From positions 62,001 through 126,000 of the forward strand of contig WRAP01000001.1 in NCBI GenBank assembly GCA_009780135.1: a DNA stretch of 64,000 nt. The letters run 5' to 3'. Of the stretch, positions 25,192 through 33,233 are shown piece by piece. Under the pieces are notes generated by a model. That model did not search any database. It had not been told where the DNA came from and saw only the letters and a program-made list of their open reading frames with translations. The position numbers and the translations under genes are program-made. The stretch comes from Bacillota bacterium. Lineage in GTDB: Bacteria; Bacillota; Clostridia; Christensenellales; Pumilibacteraceae. How positions within the stretch are numbered: position 1 is the first letter of the stretch; the number at the start of each line of letters is the position of its first letter.

Positions 25192-25276
25192 TGTAGGGGC
25201 GACATTCTGTCGCCAGAGCCTTAGAAAAAATGTACTTATTTTTATAAAGTGCAGGCGACAGAATGTCGCCCCTACA
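25192..25276. mobile_element. 85-bp MITE-like palindromic element
   Basis: TGTAGGGGCGACATTCTGTC.. (25192-25214) is matched by a perfect 23-bp inverted copy (25254-25276) around a 39-nt centre. Terminal GTAGGGGCG palindromes of this kind are dispersed non-coding elements in many bacteria. It is much richer in GC than its surroundings and sits in the grpE-dnaK gap. Confidence 0.7.
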
Positions 25277-25323
25277 TTAAGCGGTTAAAAATTACCGCAA
25301 ATAAAAAACAATAATATCAAATA

Positions 25324-25425
25324 AAAGGAGACAAGTTGGAGCGGTAAAGTAAATTAACCGTAAACTTCAACGACAGTTGGAACTGAAATAGTGATATTTC
25401 AACCAACAATACGACAGTAAAAATC
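25324..25425 (+). promoter_or_regulatory. Structured leader element upstream of dnaK
   Basis: Box 1 GTTGGAACTGAA (25376-25387), 23 nt, box 2 ACGACAGTAAAAA (25411-25423), 2 nt, ATG. Within it GTTGG pairs with CCAAC and GAAAT with ATTTC. A second hairpin (GTTGGAG / CTTCAAC enclosing CGGT / ACCG) lies upstream. The only good SD (AAAGGAG, 25324-25330) is about 95 nt from the ATG and faces a tiny frame TTG GAG CGG TAA. Confidence 0.55.
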
Positions 25426-27246
25426 ATGGCAAAAAAAAGTAAAGTAATAGGTATAGACCTAGGCACGACAAATTCGTGCGTATCAGTATTAGAGGGTGGA
25501 GAGCCAGTAATTATCCCAAACGCAGAGGGTGCAAGAACTACCCCTAGCGTTGTGGCATTCGCTAAAGACGGCGAAAGACTTGTAGGGCAAGTAGCTAAGC
25601 GTCAAGCTGTAGCAAATCCTGATAGAACTATAATCTCTATAAAAAGAGATATGGGTACAAATAAAAAAATTAAAATTGACGACAAAGATTATTCGCCTCA
25701 AGAAATTTCGGCGATGATACTTGGCAAACTAAAAGCCGATGCAGAAAGTTATTTAGGCGAAAAAGTTTCTCAAGCGGTTATAACAGTTCCCGCTTACTTT
25801 AGCGATAGCGAAAGACAAGCAACTAAAGATGCGGGCAGAATTGCAGGCTTAGAGGTGCTAAGAATTATTAACGAGCCAACGGCAGCAGCACTAGCGTATG
25901 GATTAGATAAAGAAGAAAAAAACAAAAGCAGTAAGATTTTTATATACGACCTAGGCGGTGGCACATTTGATATTTCTATATTGGAAATTGGTGATGGCGT
26001 ATTTGAGGTTATAGCGACAGCAGGCGATAATAAGCTGGGTGGCGATGATTTTGACCAAGTGATAATTGACCATCTTGTAGCAGAATTCAAAAAAGAAAAC
26101 GGTATAGATTTATCGAAAGACAAAATGGCACTTCAGCGTTTAAAAGAAGCGGCAGAAAAAGCTAAAATTGAACTATCGAGTGTTCTTAAAACCTCTATAA
26201 GTCTACCGTTTATTACGGCAGGGGCGGCGGGTCCTCTTCATATGGATTTAGAACTAACTCAAGCTAAGTTCAATCAGTTAACTGCCCATTTGATAGAAAA
26301 AACGATGACTCTAACTAAACGAGCTATGAAGGATGCTAATTTTAGTAATTCCGACATAGATAAGGTTATTTTAGTTGGCGGTTCTACTCGTATTCCTGCG
26401 GTAGTTGATGCTATTAAAAATCTAACAGGTAAAGAGCCGTTTAAGGGCATAAACCCAGATGAATGCGTTTCATTTGGTGCGGCTATTCAAGGCGGTGTAT
26501 TAGCGGGCGAGGTTAAGGATGTTTTACTACTGGATGTAACTCCGTTATCGCTTGGTATCGAAACTATGGGTGGTGTTTTTACAAGGCTTATCGAGCGTAA
26601 CACTACAATACCGACTAAAAAAAGCCAAATTTTCTCTACTGCGGCAGACAGTCAACCTAGTGTTGATATTCATGTACTTCAAGGCGAGAGAGATATTGCT
26701 ATGCATAATAAGCGATTAGCTAGGTTTGAATTAAGTGGTATTGCCCCTGCTCCTCGAGGTGTTCCTCAAATCGAAGTTACATTTGATATAGATGCTAACG
26801 GCATTGTTAATGTTTCGGCAAAAGATTTAGGTACTCAAAAGGAGCAAAAAATTACAATTACGGCAAGTAGCAATTTATCTGAAAAAGAGATAGAGGATGC
26901 TATCAAGAATGCTGAGGAATTTGCCGAAGAGGATGCTAAGAAAAAAGAAATAATTGATACTAAAAACAAAGCCGATACGCTTATATTTAGTATAGAAAAG
27001 TTTTTACAAGAAAACGGCGACAAGGTAGATGCTAGTGATAAAGAAGAATTAGAGAACGAAATGAAAACCACTCGTGAAGCATTAGCTACCGACGATATGG
27101 AAAAAATTATGACTGCAATGGATGTTTTACAAAAAACATCTAACAGAGTTTTCACTAAGCTATACGAAAATGCAGGTGCAGAAGGAACTGCTGAGGGCGA
27201 GACTACAGTCGAAGGCGAAACAGTAGTAGAGCCCGAGGTTGAATAA
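25426..27246 (+). CDS. dnaK: Chaperone DnaK (Hsp70)
   Basis: A complete Hsp70: [32 protein letters not shown] and [13 protein letters not shown] in the ATPase domain, a substrate-binding domain from about residue 370, and a helical lid. It ends in a low-complexity acidic tail ([18 protein letters not shown]) in place of the usual short Glu/Asp tail. 606 residues. Works with GrpE and DnaJ of the same operon. Confidence 0.97.
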   Translation: MAKKSKVIGIDLGTTNSCVSVLEGGEPVIIPNAEGARTTPSVVAFAKDGERLVGQVAKRQAVANPDRTIISIKRDMGTNKKIKIDDKDYSPQEISAMILGKLKADAESYLGEKVSQAVITVPAYFSDSERQATKDAGRIAGLEVLRIINEPTAAALAYGLDKEEKNKSSKIFIYDLGGGTFDISILEIGDGVFEVIATAGDNKLGGDDFDQVIIDHLVAEFKKENGIDLSKDKMALQRLKEAAEKAKIELSSVLKTSISLPFITAGAAGPLHMDLELTQAKFNQLTAHLIEKTMTLTKRAMKDANFSNSDIDKVILVGGSTRIPAVVDAIKNLTGKEPFKGINPDECVSFGAAIQGGVLAGEVKDVLLLDVTPLSLGIETMGGVFTRLIERNTTIPTKKSQIFSTAADSQPSVDIHVLQGERDIAMHNKRLARFELSGIAPAPRGVPQIEVTFDIDANGIVNVSAKDLGTQKEQKITITASSNLSEKEIEDAIKNAEEFAEEDAKKKEIIDTKNKADTLIFSIEKFLQENGDKVDASDKEELENEMKTTREALATDDMEKIMTAMDVLQKTSNRVFTKLYENAGAEGTAEGETTVEGETVVEPEVE

Positions 27247-27270
27247 TCTAAAAACAGAAAGGACGAAAAT

Positions 27271-27379
27271 AAATTACAAATTACAATGTGCAAATTACAA
27301 ATTAAGACTTATTTTATCTATAGCATAAACGCTAAATAAATCAATATTTGTAATTTGTGCATTGTAATTTGTAATTTGC
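27271..27379 (+). repeat. Short palindromic interspersed repeat, copy 4, within a larger hairpin
   Basis: The core (27294-27354) matches copy 3 closely (shared CGCTAAATAAATCAATATTT). It is embedded in an outer inverted repeat (ATTACAAATTACAATGTG / CATTGTAATTTGTAAT), making a hairpin of over 30 bp between dnaK and dnaJ. Confidence 0.7.
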
Positions 27380-27387
27380 ATAAGTTT

Positions 27388-28536
27388 ATGTCAAAATCAT
27401 ATTACGATATTCTCGGAGTAGCTAAGTCTGCTTCTGAGGATGAAATTAAAAAAGCATATCGGGGCTTAGCAAAAAAATATCATCCCGATTTAAATCCAAA
27501 TAACGAGGATGCTTCCAAAAAATTCAAAGAAGCTACTGAAGCATACGAAATTTTAAGCGATAAAACTAAGCGGGGCGCATATGATAGAGGCGAGCCAATC
27601 GGCGGACAAGGCGGAGCAGGATATAATCCTTTTGGCGGAGGAAATCCTTTCGGTGGTGGTGGATTCGGCGGATTTAGCGGCTTTAACTTTGGCGGTGGAG
27701 GCAGTGGTTCAATTTTTGATGACATAGCCAGTATGTTTGGAGGTGGTTCTTCTCGCCAACAAAATCTAAAAGGTAGTGACATAACACTTAATATGTCGCT
27801 ATCTTTTGAGGATGCCTGCTTTGGAGTATCTAAGGATATAACTATAAACCGCTTAGAGTCATGCGAGCCTTGTAATGGTACGGGTGCTAAAAACGGTACA
27901 GAATATACTAAATGTAGCGACTGTGGTGGTAAGGGACGAGTGAGATATGCCCAAGATACGCCTTTTGGCAGAGTTGTCAGCGAGGGTGCGTGTAGGACTT
28001 GTTCTGGTAGCGGTAAAAACATAAAAGAAAGGTGTGATGCGTGTAAAGGTAAAGCTATTTTAAGAAAAAATGCAATTGTTACTGTTACAATTCCGGCAGG
28101 TATAGAAAACGGTCAAATTGTGCGGGTTAGAGGCGTTGGAGATAGACCGCTAAAAGATGTTACTGCAGGCGATTTACTGCTTGTTATTTCGGTTGCTAAG
28201 CATAAGTTGTTTGTGCGTAAAGGCTTAGATTTATATGCTACAATCCCCGTTTCGTTTACTCAGGCACTTCTTGGTGATAAAATTGAACTTAAAATGCTAA
28301 AAGACAAGAAAATCACTTTTCCGCTTCCTGCTAACACTCAAACAGCGACTCCTTTTAAGCTAAAAGGGCACGGAATAGAAGGCTCTAAAAAGGGATATGC
28401 GGGCGATTTGTTTTTGACGGTAGAGGTAGAAATGCCAAAATCGTTATCTAAGGAGCAAAAATCAGCAATAGAAGCAATTTCAAAAATAATTAAACCCGAC
28501 CAATACGAAAAGGTATCAAAATTTAATAAAATTTAG
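27388..28536 (+). CDS. dnaJ: Chaperone DnaJ (Hsp40)
   Basis: A J domain ([23 protein letters not shown]), a Gly/Phe-rich region, four CxxCxGxG-type zinc repeats ([32 protein letters not shown]) and the C-terminal substrate domains. It stimulates DnaK ATPase. Start at ATG 27388 ([11 protein letters not shown]); the ORF-track start at 27355 lies in a hairpin arm. No SD is present; the upstream hairpin may influence translation. Confidence 0.96.
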   Translation: MSKSYYDILGVAKSASEDEIKKAYRGLAKKYHPDLNPNNEDASKKFKEATEAYEILSDKTKRGAYDRGEPIGGQGGAGYNPFGGGNPFGGGGFGGFSGFNFGGGGSGSIFDDIASMFGGGSSRQQNLKGSDITLNMSLSFEDACFGVSKDITINRLESCEPCNGTGAKNGTEYTKCSDCGGKGRVRYAQDTPFGRVVSEGACRTCSGSGKNIKERCDACKGKAILRKNAIVTVTIPAGIENGQIVRVRGVGDRPLKDVTAGDLLLVISVAKHKLFVRKGLDLYATIPVSFTQALLGDKIELKMLKDKKITFPLPANTQTATPFKLKGHGIEGSKKGYAGDLFLTVEVEMPKSLSKEQKSAIEAISKIIKPDQYEKVSKFNKI

Positions 28537-28541
28537 CTTTA

Positions 28542-29486
28542 ATGAAATATAAAAAATTAAGTATAAAAACAACTAGCGAAGCTAGCGAAATAGTAGCAAA
28601 TAGGCTTTTTGAGTGTGGGGCATTGGGGGTTGAAATAAAAGACAGTGCCGATGTATTGGAGCTAATAAAGTCTGGTAAGCATTGGGACTACATAGACGAA
28701 AGCCTTATAACAAATATGCAAGATGTATTTGTTATAGGCTTTTTCGATTATTCAGCAGATTTAGATGCGGTTATAGCGAATATTTTAGAGTTAAAAAGTA
28801 ATAATTTTTACGAATTTGGAGTCTTGGAAATCAACCAATTTGAAGGCGATAGTAGCGAATATGAAAACGAATGGAAAAAATATTATAATCCTATAACTAT
28901 AGATAATGTGTGTATTGTGCCGGAGTGGTTAAAAGATAAATGTATGGATGACAAGCTGTCGCTGGCACCCCCAACAAATATCTATTTAGACCCTGGTTGT
29001 GCATTTGGTACAGGTAGCCACGAAACAACGGCAATGTGTATAGAGCTAATGCAAAAGTTAGACTTTAAGGATAAAGTTGTTTTAGATTTAGGTTGTGGTA
29101 GTGGTATACTGGGTATAACTGCTCTAAAGCTAGGTGCTAAAAAATGCTACTTTGTAGATATAGACCCAATAGCGACAAAATCTTCGCTTGAAAACGCTAA
29201 ATTAAACTCAGTCGAAGATAAAGCAGAGTTTATAACAGCAGGCTTTGATGTAGCTTTGTCCGAAAAGGCTGATATACTTCTAGCCAACCTAACCGCCGAT
29301 TTATTACTAACTTGTTACCCAAGATTAGAAAACCTTTTAACAACAAACTCTCAAATAATTATAAGTGGAATGCTAAAAGAGCTAGAGCAAAATGTGCTAA
29401 ACGAATATAGCAAATTATTTGCTATTGTCAACAGGCAACAAAGAAATGACTGGATAGCAATGAGATTAAAGGTAAAAGAAAATTGA
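28542..29486 (+). CDS. prmA: Ribosomal protein L11 methyltransferase
   Basis: An N-terminal substrate domain, then FGTGSHETTAMCIELM and VLDLGCGSGILGITALKLGA (AdoMet site) and LLANLTADLL (NPPY-like position). It methylates L11. The dnaJ-prmA-rsmE-mtaB order is classic for Bacillota. It starts five bases after the dnaJ stop without an SD. Confidence 0.93.
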   Translation: MKYKKLSIKTTSEASEIVANRLFECGALGVEIKDSADVLELIKSGKHWDYIDESLITNMQDVFVIGFFDYSADLDAVIANILELKSNNFYEFGVLEINQFEGDSSEYENEWKKYYNPITIDNVCIVPEWLKDKCMDDKLSLAPPTNIYLDPGCAFGTGSHETTAMCIELMQKLDFKDKVVLDLGCGSGILGITALKLGAKKCYFVDIDPIATKSSLENAKLNSVEDKAEFITAGFDVALSEKADILLANLTADLLLTCYPRLENLLTTNSQIIISGMLKELEQNVLNEYSKLFAIVNRQQRNDWIAMRLKVKEN

Positions 29487-29490
29487 TAGA

Positions 29491-30222
29491 ATGCGTAAAT
29501 TATTTGTAACTAAAATCCAAAATCCGCTCGTAATTGAGGGCGATGACCATAAACACTTATCGCTAGTGTTGCGAAATAAAATTGGCGATAATATTGTTGT
29601 ATGCTGTGGCGATGGATATGACTACATATATGAAATAACTGCTATCACAAAAAATAATACAATCCTTAATCAAGTATCTAAAACTCAAAATCAATCTGAG
29701 CCATCAATTAGTATAACGCTATTTTGTTCAGTTGCTAAAGGCGATAAAAATGAAATAATTGTTCGTACGATTACCGAATTAGGTGTATCAAAAATTCAAC
29801 CTTTCATATCCGCATTTACAGCCGTAAAGTCTGAAACTTATAAGCTCGACAGAATGCGACGGGTTGCTCTTGAGGCCTCAAAGCAAAGCGGTAGGGGGAA
29901 GTTGCTTGAGGTTTTAGAACCCGTATCATTTGATAATATTTTAGATAAACTATCAGAATTTGATTTAGTGGTTTTTCCATACGAGGGTAATTGTAATATA
30001 GACATACAGTCATTCTTACATGAAAAACTTAGTAATAAAAAGCCAATAAAAAACATTGCAATCATAGTAGGTGGCGAGGGTGGATTTTCTGAAGCGGAGG
30101 TTTTAAGTCTTTCTGGTAGGGGCATAATTCCTGTAACGCTAGGCAAGCGGATACTGCGTGCCGATACGGCTTGTGCTACAGTGTGTGCTCTTGTGTTTTA
30201 CGAAGGGGGACAAATGCGATGA
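29491..30222 (+). CDS. rsmE: 16S rRNA (uracil1498-N3)-methyltransferase
   Basis: A SPOUT-class enzyme: an N-terminal PUA-like domain (GDDHKHLSLVLRNKIGD), then EQ/ELGVSKIQPFIS and IIVGGEGGFSEAE with LGKRILRADTA (the knot). 243 residues. Four bases after prmA; its stop overlaps the mtaB start. Confidence 0.93.
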   Translation: MRKLFVTKIQNPLVIEGDDHKHLSLVLRNKIGDNIVVCCGDGYDYIYEITAITKNNTILNQVSKTQNQSEPSISITLFCSVAKGDKNEIIVRTITELGVSKIQPFISAFTAVKSETYKLDRMRRVALEASKQSGRGKLLEVLEPVSFDNILDKLSEFDLVVFPYEGNCNIDIQSFLHEKLSNKKPIKNIAIIVGGEGGFSEAEVLSLSGRGIIPVTLGKRILRADTACATVCALVFYEGGQMR

Positions 30223-31283
30223 AAAATCTATTTGATATCTGCATTTTCACACTGGGTTGCAAAGTAAATCAAACTGAAGGATTTGAATTAGGGGAAAGGT
30301 TTTTAGAAAAGGGCTTTACAGTTATTCATGAATTACAATCGGCTAATAATTATATTATAAACACTTGTTCTGTTACGCAGGAAGCTGATAGTAAAAGTCG
30401 CCAGTGCATATCTAGAGCATTAAAGCAAAACAAAGACGCTAAAATTTTTGTAATAGGTTGTGCTAGCGAGTTTGATAAATCCGCATTTGAAGGTAGAGAT
30501 AATGTTGAATTAGTGGTTGGAGCAAAAGATAAATCAACTGCTTTTGAGCAAATTTTACCTTTTGTAAGGACGAATGTCATTGGTTACACGAATTTCATAA
30601 AGAAAGAAATTAAAACCTCTCGTCGTCGTGCCTATATTAAAATTCAAGATGGTTGCGATAACTACTGTAGCTATTGTATAGTACCGTATCTTAGGGGAGC
30701 AAGCACATCAAAGCCGTTAGAAGAAATAATTCTTGAAGCCAAAAATCTTGAGGGCAAAGTAGACGAAATTGCTTTTACGGGAATATGTATATCCGATTAT
30801 AAAATTGATGGAGAGTTGTCGCTCAAAAAACTTATTGCTGAATTTCAGCAAATAAAAATTCCAAAAAAGTTTATAGGTTCATTAACACCAACAATAGTAG
30901 ACGAAGAATTATTACGAACATTAAGTCAGAGTGGTTTTTGCCCACCATTTCATTTATCAGTCCAAAGCGGAAGCGACACAGTGCTAAGGCGAATGAATCG
31001 CAATTATGCTGCAAAAGAAATGTTAGAAAAAATCGACTTAATAAGAAGGGTGTTTCCAAAAGCAGAAATAACTGCCGACATTATAGCAGGCTTTCCAAAA
31101 GAGTCTGAAATGGAATTTAATGAAACTCTAGAATTTATAAAACAAGCCAATTTTACAGATATTCATGCGTTTCCATATAGTGCAAAAAAGGGGACAGTTG
31201 CCGAAAAATTACCACAATTACCTATGAGTCTACGAAAAGAAAGAGTGAAAATAATAAAAAACATCCATATCAAAAAAACATAA
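30219..31283 (+). CDS. mtaB: tRNA t6A37 methylthiotransferase MtaB lacking the TRAM domain
   Basis: A radical SAM methylthiotransferase: three N-terminal cysteines (TLGCKVNQTE, NTCSVTQEADSKSRQ, IGCASEFD) and CDNYCSYCIVPYLRG for the radical cluster. MtaB makes ms2t6A in tRNA. About 354 residues against roughly 440-450 for the family: it stops after SLRKERVKIIKNIHIKKT, so the C-terminal TRAM RNA-binding domain is missing. The next ORF starts on the last base of the stop codon. GAAGGGGG precedes the ATG at 30219. Confidence 0.88.
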   Translation: MKNLFDICIFTLGCKVNQTEGFELGERFLEKGFTVIHELQSANNYIINTCSVTQEADSKSRQCISRALKQNKDAKIFVIGCASEFDKSAFEGRDNVELVVGAKDKSTAFEQILPFVRTNVIGYTNFIKKEIKTSRRRAYIKIQDGCDNYCSYCIVPYLRGASTSKPLEEIILEAKNLEGKVDEIAFTGICISDYKIDGELSLKKLIAEFQQIKIPKKFIGSLTPTIVDEELLRTLSQSGFCPPFHLSVQSGSDTVLRRMNRNYAAKEMLEKIDLIRRVFPKAEITADIIAGFPKESEMEFNETLEFIKQANFTDIHAFPYSAKKGTVAEKLPQLPMSLRKERVKIIKNIHIKKT

Positions 31284-31726
31284 TGAAGTACAAAAACGAA
31301 ATAATATTTATATATCATCTGCTAGCAATTTTTGTGTTACTTGCCTTGCTGTTTATAGATTTTACGGGCGTTTTGACACATGAGATTTTAGGTATAATTT
31401 TTATTGTTATGCTTGTTTTTCATATTGTTTTTTGCTCTAAGGCCTATAAAAATACTTTTAGCGGTGCTTTTAAGTATAAAAAGCCAAAGGCAATTGCTAA
31501 AATATGTGTAATGATAGCAATTTTAATTGCTTTAGTTTTACAAATCATAAGTGCTATAACTTTAAGTCATCATATATTTTCGTATGCTTCAACAGCAAAT
31601 TATTCTATTTGGCTAGTAATGCATAGATGGATTAGTAGAATAATGCTTACTTTATTTATTGCTTTAATTGCTTTATTTTTAAAAGATATTGCTATGTTAA
31701 TTAAGATAGAAGATTCAAGCGATTAA
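31283..31726 (+). CDS. Four-helix membrane protein, DUF4405/cytochrome b-like
   Basis: Four predicted helices (about 5-27, 35-52, 72-95, 112-137). Histidines sit in the membrane at GVLTHEILG, VFHIVFC, TLSHHIFS and VMHRW, the arrangement seen in DUF4405 and small b-type cytochromes, so haem binding is possible. The electron partner is unknown. It overlaps the mtaB stop by one base with no SD, suggesting coupled translation at the end of the heat-shock operon. Confidence 0.5.
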   Translation: MKYKNEIIFIYHLLAIFVLLALLFIDFTGVLTHEILGIIFIVMLVFHIVFCSKAYKNTFSGAFKYKKPKAIAKICVMIAILIALVLQIISAITLSHHIFSYASTANYSIWLVMHRWISRIMLTLFIALIALFLKDIAMLIKIEDSSD

Positions 31727-31747
31727 CAAAGCTATTTGATTAAAAAT

Positions 31748-31776
31748 TCATATTTCGACAATTTTCAACATATACT
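31748..31776 (+). promoter_or_regulatory. Sigma-E-type promoter for sigK
   Basis: TCATATT (31748-31754), 14 bp, CATATACT (31769-31776): 7/7 to the sigma-E -35 (KMATATT) and 5/8 to the -10 (CATACAAT) with correct spacing. Mother-cell sigma-E is the known activator of sigK. Confidence 0.65.
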
Positions 31777-31842
31777 GTACGACTGTTAATTTTAAGGGAG
31801 TGCAGTATTTTTTTATGTCAAAAAACTCCCTAAGAGGATTTT

Positions 31843-32565
31843 ATGATTTTTGAAAGTTTAATTACATTTTTAAGTAAACTGTTTTTCTTTACGGGTTATG
31901 TAAATAATAAAGGCTCATTTCCTGAACCACTCGAATCCGAAGAGGAAAAAAAACAACTGTTACTCACAAAAGAAGGTGATATGCAGGCTAGAGAAATATT
32001 AATAAAACACAATTTGCGTTTAGTTGCTTTTATTGTAAAAAAATATCATAACGCAGGTGAAGCAGACGATTTGCTGTCGGTGGGTAGCATTGGTCTTATA
32101 AAGGGTATTGAAACCTTTGAGATGGGTAAGGGTACTCAACTGGCCACATATTGTGCTAAATGTATCGAAAATGAAATCCGTATGCATATTAGGGCAAATA
32201 AACGCCATCGTAATGTTAGGGGGTTGCTTGACTGTGTTGGTACAGATAAAAAGGGCAATCCGAAAATTTTGATGGATACACTTTCAACAGGCGAAGAAAG
32301 CATTTTTCAACAAGTAGAAAATACTATGGTATTAGAAAAAGTAGGTGAGTTATTATATACCCACCTAACGGCAAGAGAACGAGAAATTGTTATTAAGCGT
32401 TATGGCTTTGACGGTAGAGATAAGGGCTTAACTCAGTTAGAGGTTGCTGCAAATATGAATATTTCTAGAAGTTATGTTTCTCGTATAGAAAAAAAAGCGA
32501 TAGAAAAACTCTCAAAAGTAATAGTTGATGGCGACGAAGAAAAAGGCAGTAGAGGTAAAAAATAA
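31843..32565 (+). CDS. sigK: Late mother-cell sigma factor SigK (pro-sigma K)
   Basis: A hydrophobic pro-sequence (LITFLSKLFFFTGYV) is followed by FPEPLESEEEKKQLL, HNLRLVAFIVKKYHNAGEADDLLSVGSIGLIKGIETF, KGTQLATYCAKCIENEI and the region 4 motif ISRSYVSRIEKKA, all characteristic of SigK. The gene is intact, not split by a skin element. Pro-SigK is processed by the SpoIVFB membrane protease. AAGAGG precedes the ATG; a hairpin (AGGGAGT / ACTCCCT, 31795-31831) lies just before that SD and could limit its access. A sigma-E-like promoter lies upstream. Confidence 0.92.
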   Translation: MIFESLITFLSKLFFFTGYVNNKGSFPEPLESEEEKKQLLLTKEGDMQAREILIKHNLRLVAFIVKKYHNAGEADDLLSVGSIGLIKGIETFEMGKGTQLATYCAKCIENEIRMHIRANKRHRNVRGLLDCVGTDKKGNPKILMDTLSTGEESIFQQVENTMVLEKVGELLYTHLTAREREIVIKRYGFDGRDKGLTQLEVAANMNISRSYVSRIEKKAIEKLSKVIVDGDEEKGSRGKK

Positions 32566-32768
32566 AATAGTTAGAAAGATCTTTCTAGTTATAAATAACT
32601 CTAAACTTGATAGTGAATTGCAAACATCTATTTGTAGTTAAGGTGTTGTTAAGGCAGTCAAACAAGAAAAAATAATCTTTAAAGAGATAACAAAAAATGA
32701 AAAGCAAGACATTCAAAAAAACAGCAGAAAATTTTAACACAAAATTCAAAATCAAAACTGTACGAAAT

Positions 32769-32837
32769 TTAGTGTGTAAATATATAGAAACATCCTGTGT
32801 CATTTAAATGCAGGGTGTTTTTATATATTTACACTAA
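32769..32837. repeat. Long imperfect inverted repeat after sigK
   Basis: TTAGTGTGTAAATATATAG.. (32769-32797) and its complement (32811-32837) pair over 27 bp with a 2-nt bulge and two G-U pairs, loop TGTCATTTAAATG. The inner part (ACATCCTG / CAGGGTG then TTTTT) is terminator-like. The rest of the 668-nt sigK-pyk gap holds a 16-bp palindrome at 32572-32587 and a tRNA remnant, but no convincing ORF. Confidence 0.55.
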
Positions 32838-32942
32838 GTCGACAGTGTTTTCGTGAGGGGGTGTTTGGGGCTTAATTTCTATCATTTTTGCATTGCCGAG
32901 CTGGGCGGAGTAGATGGAAATCAAGAATTCCCTTCTGTAAGA

Positions 32943-33026
32943 TGGTGCAAAAAACGGTATTTGAACTCGCATTGTTTCCAGCAGACCTCTCTAATGCGTG
33001 CGAGTCTGCTATTCCACCACTTTCGC
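32943..33026 (-). pseudogene. Degenerate tRNA-Leu (anticodon TAG)
   Basis: An 84-nt class II tRNA-like sequence with encoded CCA. The acceptor stem still pairs (GCGAAAG / TTTTTGC with G-U), and the D region GTGGAATAGCAGAC and T loop TTCAAAT are Leu-like, with anticodon loop ATTAGAG. But only about 2 of 5 anticodon-stem pairs and 3 of 5 T-stem pairs form, including loss of the pair closing the T loop. It is probably a decaying tRNA. Confidence 0.6.
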
Positions 33027-33233
33027 AAGAGTTTTAGTACAGTATAATAGAGTAATCTAGTCAAGCATAAAAATATCGTTGCCAATATTTTTAATTTATG
33101 ATACGCTAAAAACAACTTAGAAAACCTATCGAATAAGTAGATAAATATAATCTTGAGAAACTTCTGTGCAAGTATAAGAAAGTTGATTATTTTCAGAAAT
33201 TTTTGTGTGGAGTAACTTCGGAGGATAAAAAAT

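Noticed and set aside
27355-27387. Upstream start for dnaJ ([11 protein letters not shown]...)
   Set aside because: The extra residues are encoded by the palindromic repeat arm; the family N-terminus starts at 27388.
27480-28022. 180-aa minus-strand ORF rich in Pro and Leu
   Set aside because: It is the complement of the DnaJ Gly-rich and zinc-finger regions.
31843-32565. Skin-type element interrupting sigK
   Set aside because: The SigK reading frame is continuous from pro-sequence to region 4.
32853-33047. 64-aa plus-strand ORF
   Set aside because: It runs through the tRNA-Leu remnant and has no SD or recognisable sequence.
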